From Anaerolineales bacterium (lineage in GTDB: Bacteria; Chloroflexota; Anaerolineae; Anaerolineales; UBA6663): DNA of 9,927 nucleotides. A model generated the notes under the pieces. It was given only the letters and a program-made list of their open reading frames with translations, did not search any database and was not told the DNA's origin. The stretch spans positions 1 to 9,927 of the forward strand of contig JAGOBN010000088.1 of NCBI GenBank assembly GCA_017999235.1, in the 5' to 3' direction. Positions 5,014-9,927 of the stretch are shown one piece after another. The first letter of the stretch is position 1. The number at the start of each line of letters is the position of its first letter. The position numbers and the translations under genes were made by a program.

Positions 5014-5652
5014 ATGAGCACTGAAGAGCCGCGCAGTGGCTACCATTATCCCAACAAGATGGGCCGGATTTACCTCACCGCGCTGGAAGAGGTGATGGGC
5101 AAAAACGGCCTGCACGCCATCTTGCATCTGGCCAAGCTCGACCACTTCATCGACCACTACCCCCCGGACAATCTCAACCGCGAATTCGACTTCGAGGACA
5201 TCGCGGCCCTGCACCGCGCCGTGGAAGAGACCTATGGCCCGCGCGGCGGGCGCGGCCTGATGCAGCGCGCCGGCCGCGCGCTGTTCGCCAACGGCCTCAA
5301 GAATTTCGGCGCGCTGGCCGGCGCCGGCGACCTGGCTTTCAAGGTCCTGCCGCTCGGCACCAAAATCAAGATCGCGGTGCCGGCCATCGCCAAGGTTTTC
5401 AACTCCGTCACCGACCAGGTGAGCCACACCCAGGAATTCCCCGACCATTACATCTACACGCTGGAGCGCTGTTCAATGTGCTGGGGCCGCACGGCCGACA
5501 AGCCGGTCTGCCACACAGCTGTGGGCATCATCCAGGAAGCGATGAAGTGGATGAGCGGCGGGCGCGAGTTCAAGATTGAGATGCTGGACTGCATCGCCTG
5601 CGGCGCCGACATCGGCCGGCTGAAGATTTATAAGGAGCCGCTGGCCGAGTGA
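5014..5652 (+). CDS. V4R (4-vinyl reductase) domain protein with clustered cysteines
   Basis: A 212-residue soluble protein. The C-terminal half fits the V4R domain, a small-molecule-binding fold shared by the BchJ-type 4-vinyl reductase family, the sensory part of XylR/DmpR-type regulators and archaeal MsvR regulators. The family's 'PVCH...G...' segment is seen at 164-171, and its closing 'C...G...... I' strand near 192-203. Cysteines are clustered: C153-x2-C156, C166-H167 and C193-x2-C196, which could bind zinc or an iron-sulfur cluster or act in redox sensing. The N-terminal 110 residues (opening YHYPNKMGRIYLTALEEVMG) have no domain I can name. No DNA-binding helix-turn-helix is evident, so a direct regulator role is unsupported. 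It has a strong Shine-Dalgarno site. The S41/PDZ gene follows after 49 bp and could be co-transcribed. Nearby chlorophyll genes are absent, so a 4-vinyl reductase reaction should not be assumed. Confidence 0.72.
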   Translation: MSTEEPRSGYHYPNKMGRIYLTALEEVMGKNGLHAILHLAKLDHFIDHYPPDNLNREFDFEDIAALHRAVEETYGPRGGRGLMQRAGRALFANGLKNFGALAGAGDLAFKVLPLGTKIKIAVPAIAKVFNSVTDQVSHTQEFPDHYIYTLERCSMCWGRTADKPVCHTAVGIIQEAMKWMSGGREFKIEMLDCIACGADIGRLKIYKEPLAE

Positions 5653-5701
5653 CGCGTTAGGGGGCCGGAGGGTACACACTCAAGAGCGGGAGCGCCGGCG
5701 A

Positions 5702-6982
5702 ATGAGACGGCACAAATGGCCTTTACTGGTCAGTGTGACGGGGCTGTGGGCGACGCTGGCCTGCGCCACGCTCACTCAATTCAACCCGCTGCGCGGCAAC
5801 GCCGCCCTTCCGACCCCCACCGCCGCCGCCACGCTCGCCCCGGACGCCGGCCCCCGCCAGCAAGCCGTGCTGGACCTGATCGACCAGGCGGTGCGCGAGC
5901 AATACCTGTACGCGGATTTTGGCGGCGTTGATTGGGCCGGCGCGGTGGCGGCCAGCCGCGCCCGTCTCGGCGCCGGCCTGAGCGAGGCCGCCTTCGCCGC
6001 CGAGATGCGGGCGCTGGCGGCCGTGCTGCCCGCCGAAACCGCCGGCTACCAGACCCGCGCGGAGCGCCTGGCGGCGGAAACGGCCGACCCCGCGACCTTT
6101 CAAGGCATCGGCGTGTATTACGGGTTCCGGGAGACGCCGGAGCCGCGCGTGGTGATCTTGGAGGTCATCCCCGGGTCGCCGGCCGAGGCCGCCGGCCTCC
6201 AGGCGCATGACGCCCTCTACGCCATCGACGGCCAGCCGGTGCGCGCCGACGAGCGCGCCACGATCTCCGACCGGATCCGCGGGCCGGCCGGCAGTTCCGT
6301 CACCCTCAGCGTGCAAACCCCCAACCAAGCGCGCCGCGACGTGACCGTGCAGCGCGGCACCATCACCGCCGTCAGCGCGCTGCGCGGCGGGATGGACCCT
6401 GCCACCGGGATCATGTATTACCGCGTGCCGGTCGCCGGCGGCGCGGCCCTGGCCCAGACCATCGCCGACGACCTGGCGCAAGCCCAGGCCCAGACCGCCG
6501 TGCGCGGCATACTCTTGGATCTGCGGCTGGCCAGCGCCAGCGGCGGCTGGCCGCTGCAAGAAATGCTGACCCTGTTCGGGGACGGCACGCTGGGCGAGTT
6601 CTTCGATCGCACTCGCCGTGAGCCGCTGCTGGTGGCCGGCTTGGACGTGGCCGGCTCCCAGACCGCGCCCCTGGCCTTGCTGATCGGGCCGGATACGCGC
6701 GGGGCGGTGGAGGTCTTTGCCAGCGGCCTGCAGAACACCGGCCGGGCCGTGTTGGTGGGGCAACCCACCGCCGGCGAGACGGCCGGGTTTACCACCGTGG
6801 ATCTGCCGGATGGCTCACAGCTCACCTTGCTCACCTCGGGGTTTCGCCGGCCGGATGGCTCCGAGTTCGCCGGGCAGGGGCTGACGCCGGATGTGCGCGT
6901 GGACGCGGATTGGGACACGTTCGCCGGCAACAGTGACGACCCCGTCCTGCTAGCGGCCCTGCAAAGCCTCGTCACCCCTTGA
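5702..6982 (+). CDS. Exported PDZ/S41-family protein, catalytic dyad apparently lost
   Basis: A 426-residue protein of the C-terminal processing peptidase (S41) family. A charged MRRHKW start and a hydrophobic stretch to about residue 21 (LLVSVTGLWATLAC) form a signal sequence. C21 might be a lipobox Cys, but the -3 residue is Thr rather than Leu. A Pro/Thr linker follows. Residues 50-125 resemble the N-terminal helical region, 134-222 are a PDZ domain (GIGVYYG, VIPGSPAEAAGLQAHD), and about 222-420 the S41 core with PDGSQLTLLTSG and GLTPDV. At the nucleophile position of the usual SASASE motif the sequence is TRGAVE, giving Gly334. The residue 25 further on, Lys in the TFGKG motif of CtpA/Prc, is Glu359 (TAGET). 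Peptidase activity by the Ser/Lys mechanism is therefore unlikely; it may be a binding or adaptor protein in the envelope. The Shine-Dalgarno site is GGGAG, 9 nt before the ATG. Confidence 0.82.
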   Translation: MRRHKWPLLVSVTGLWATLACATLTQFNPLRGNAALPTPTAAATLAPDAGPRQQAVLDLIDQAVREQYLYADFGGVDWAGAVAASRARLGAGLSEAAFAAEMRALAAVLPAETAGYQTRAERLAAETADPATFQGIGVYYGFRETPEPRVVILEVIPGSPAEAAGLQAHDALYAIDGQPVRADERATISDRIRGPAGSSVTLSVQTPNQARRDVTVQRGTITAVSALRGGMDPATGIMYYRVPVAGGAALAQTIADDLAQAQAQTAVRGILLDLRLASASGGWPLQEMLTLFGDGTLGEFFDRTRREPLLVAGLDVAGSQTAPLALLIGPDTRGAVEVFASGLQNTGRAVLVGQPTAGETAGFTTVDLPDGSQLTLLTSGFRRPDGSEFAGQGLTPDVRVDADWDTFAGNSDDPVLLAALQSLVTP

Positions 6983-7009
6983 GGCTGGGCGCCTCTCAAC
7001 CATGAGGGA

Positions 7010-7033
7010 GGCCGGCGGAGGGCGCCGCCGGCC
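7010..7033. repeat. GC-rich hairpin after the S41/PDZ gene
   Basis: GGCCGGCGG pairs with CCGCCGGCC over 9 bp around the 6-nt loop AGGGCG. No U-tract follows, so it is not a standard intrinsic terminator; it may stabilise the 3' end or be chance in such GC-rich DNA. Confidence 0.35.
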
Positions 7034-7091
7034 CACAGCCAAACCGCTGAGAATGTGACAACAGTCGCCGGGAACGGGTATTGTTGCTCCC

Positions 7092-7120
7092 TTGTAACCA
7101 CTGGCGGATAGGACTACCCT
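7092..7120 (+). promoter_or_regulatory. Possible promoter of the malic enzyme gene
   Basis: TTGTAA (7092-7097) and TACCCT (7115-7120) are 17 bp apart, each a moderate match to -35 and -10. The inverted repeat TTAAG-N5-CTTAA (7122-7136) follows directly. Shine-Dalgarno AGGAG at 7145-7149 is 6 nt before the ATG at 7156. The promoter call is tentative. Confidence 0.35.
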
Positions 7121-7125
7121 CTTAA

Positions 7126-8802
<1,677 letters not shown>

Positions 8803-8827
8803 CCCGCCGGCTTTAAGCTGACGCGCG

Positions 8828-8862
8828 ACGCGGGGCTGCTGCGGCAGCCCCGCGTTTTTTTT
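8828..8862 (+). terminator. Strong intrinsic terminator of the malic enzyme gene
   Basis: ACGCGGGGCTG (8828-8838) pairs over 11 bp with CAGCCCCGCGT (8845-8855) around the 6-nt loop CTGCGG. It is followed by an unbroken run of eight T (8855-8862), 25 nt after the stop codon. Confidence 0.92.
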
Positions 8863-8884
8863 GACACCCGCCGGCCGCGCTTGG

Positions 8885-8913
8885 TTGACACCCCGCGGGC
8901 GGAACGGTACTAT
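8885..8913 (+). promoter_or_regulatory. Promoter of the homocysteine methyltransferase gene
   Basis: A perfect -35 TTGACA (8885-8890) and the -10 TACTAT (8908-8913, 4 of 6) are exactly 17 bp apart. The predicted start site is near 8920, giving a leader of about 74 nt before the ATG at 8994. The 9-mer TTGACACCC at the -35 also occurs 24 bp upstream (8861-8869). Confidence 0.7.
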
Positions 8914-8944
8914 CCGCGCCAGCCTGGGCCGCCGGCCGAAGCGG

Positions 8945-8970
8945 GCCTCTTCATGAGAAGAGGCTTTTTT
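8945..8970 (+). terminator. Terminator hairpin within the homocysteine methyltransferase leader (candidate attenuator)
   Basis: GCCTCTTC (8945-8952) pairs with GAAGAGGC (8957-8964) around the tetraloop ATGA, followed by six T (8965-8970). It lies after the promoter at 8885-8913 and before the gene, so most transcripts would stop here unless the hairpin is prevented. GCCTGGG (8922-8928) can pair with CCCAGGC (8976-8982) on the far side, and CCGCC-CCA-GGCGG (8972-8984) can fold over part of the Shine-Dalgarno site. The terminator itself is clear; the attenuation role is inference. Confidence 0.75.
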
Positions 8971-8993
8971 GCCGCCCCAGGCGGAGGCCGTGG

Positions 8994-9927
8994 ATGACCC
9001 CCGAACCCTTCTTAGAACAACTCGCCCGCGGGCCGGTGCTGGCCGACGGCGCGATGGGCACGCTGCTGCACGCGCGCGGCGTGGCCTTCGACAGCTGTTT
9101 TGACGAGCTAAACGTGAGCCAGCCGGCGCTGGTGGCCGACGTCCACCGCGCCTACATCGACGCCGGCGCGCAGCTGATCATCACCAACACCTTCGGCGCC
9201 AATGCCTTCAAACTGCGGCGGGCCGGCCTGGACAAGCGCGTCGGCGAGATCAACGCGGCGGCCGTGGCGCTGGCCCGCCGTGCGGTGGCGGCCGCCTACA
9301 AGCCGGTGCTGGTGGCCGGCGATGTGGGGCCTTTAGGCGTGCGCCTGGCGCCGTTTGGGCGCGTCAAGGCGGAGCAGGCCTACGCCGCCTTTCACGAGCA
9401 GATCACGGCCCTGGTCGAGGCCGGCGTGGAGGTGCTGGTGATCGAGACGCTCAGCGACCTGCACGAAATGGCGGAGGCGGTGCGCGCCGCCAAGGCCTGC
9501 GGCCCGATCCCCGTCATTGCCACCCTGACCTTCACGCGCGATGACCGCACGCTATTGGGCGACCCGCCCGCCAAAGTGGCGGCGGCGCTGGCCGCCACCG
9601 GCGCGGACGTCATCGGCGTCAACTGCTCGGGCGGGCCGGCGCAGCTGCAGCGGGTCCTGGCCCAGATGCGTCAGGCGGCCCCGCAGGCGCGCCTGGCCGT
9701 GAAGCCAAACGCCGGCTGGCCGGAGCAGGTGGAAGGCCGCATCATGTACCCGGCGACTCCGGCCTACTTCGGCGAGTACGCGGCCGCCTTTGCCGAGCTG
9801 GGGGCCAGCGTCATCGGGGGCTGCTGCGGCACCACCCCCGCGCACATCGCCGCGATGCGGGCGGCCCTGGACGCGCCCCCGCCGGAGCGCCCCAGCCGCG
9901 TGTGGGCGGTGGCCGGCGACGACGACG
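8994..9927 (+). CDS. Homocysteine S-methyltransferase family protein, partial
   Basis: The 311 visible codons cover a complete homocysteine-binding barrel. This domain transfers a methyl group to homocysteine to make methionine, using a zinc-activated thiolate. The start LADGAMGTLLHARG is the family signature. The three zinc cysteines are present: C211 in GVNCSGGP and C277-C278 in GGCCGTTPAHI, with near-identical spacing to Thermotoga MetH. ITNTFGANAFKL (about 62-73) is also conserved. The reading frame is still open at the right edge, after a Pro-rich linker (DAPPPERP), so a second domain must follow. It may be MetH-like (folate and cobalamin domains) or a fused methylenetetrahydrofolate reductase (YitJ-like); the visible part cannot decide. 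GGAGG at 8983-8987 is 6 nt before the ATG at 8994. The preceding leader holds a terminator. Confidence 0.9.
   Translation, partial: MTPEPFLEQLARGPVLADGAMGTLLHARGVAFDSCFDELNVSQPALVADVHRAYIDAGAQLIITNTFGANAFKLRRAGLDKRVGEINAAAVALARRAVAAAYKPVLVAGDVGPLGVRLAPFGRVKAEQAYAAFHEQITALVEAGVEVLVIETLSDLHEMAEAVRAAKACGPIPVIATLTFTRDDRTLLGDPPAKVAAALAATGADVIGVNCSGGPAQLQRVLAQMRQAAPQARLAVKPNAGWPEQVEGRIMYPATPAYFGEYAAAFAELGASVIGGCCGTTPAHIAAMRAALDAPPPERPSRVWAVAGDDD

Noticed and set aside
5014..5652. Bacteriochlorophyll 4-vinyl reductase (BchJ)
   Set aside because: Only the V4R fold is shared; no other chlorophyll-synthesis gene lies nearby and the Cys cluster points elsewhere.
5723..6763. A 346-codon open frame on the minus strand opposite the S41/PDZ gene
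   Set aside because: Low-complexity Gly/Arg/Ala/His composition; the plus strand encodes an evident PDZ/S41 protein.
8914..8993. A known SAM, SAH, cobalamin or T-box riboswitch in the leader of the homocysteine methyltransferase gene
   Set aside because: The leader is only about 74 nt and none of those conserved cores could be recognised; only the terminator and possible alternative pairings are supported.

Overview
The window is a GC-rich bacterial chromosomal segment with nine recognisable protein genes, two of them cut by the window edges. The gene mix points to Chloroflexota, most likely an Anaerolineae-like lineage: a LysM plus lamin-tail surface protein with Pro/Thr linkers, an LCP-family wall protein, a DUF1786 protein, a Cys-rich V4R protein and a large-type malic enzyme. 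The DNA is also saturated with the palindrome GCCGGC. This placement is an inference from content and style, not from a marker gene.

Layout. Positions 1-1015 hold a leftward two-gene unit: an envelope-anchored LysM/lamin-tail protein, then 17 nt later a DUF1992 (DnaJ-homologue) protein that runs off the left edge. A 71-bp divergent gap carries an extended -10 element on each strand. Rightward from there are a YacP-like NYN nuclease (1087-1542), a 286-bp gap with two tandem hairpins, an LCP-family protein (1829-2899), surE (2981-3754), a DUF1786 protein (3788-4945), a V4R protein (5014-5652), an S41/PDZ protein (5702-6982) and a malic enzyme (7156-8802). A strong terminator follows, then a good promoter, a second terminator-like hairpin inside the leader, and a homocysteine S-methyltransferase gene (8994 onward) that leaves the right edge.

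How the genes relate. Most genes seem to have their own promoters, so this looks like a row of small transcription units rather than one pathway operon. Three products act outside the membrane (LysM/LTD, LCP, S41/PDZ). Others serve RNA turnover (NYN), nucleotide clean-up (SurE), central carbon (malic enzyme) and one-carbon/methionine metabolism (homocysteine methyltransferase). DUF1786 and V4R are poorly understood.

I saw no tRNA, rRNA, CRISPR array, insertion sequence, phage gene or defence cassette. No obvious new multi-gene system is present. The points most worth a second look are the terminator in the leader of the homocysteine methyltransferase gene, the S41 protein lacking both usual catalytic residues, the Cys-rich V4R protein with a dyad at its promoter, the tandem hairpins at 1651-1722, and the repeated use of extended -10 promoters next to start codons without Shine-Dalgarno sites.
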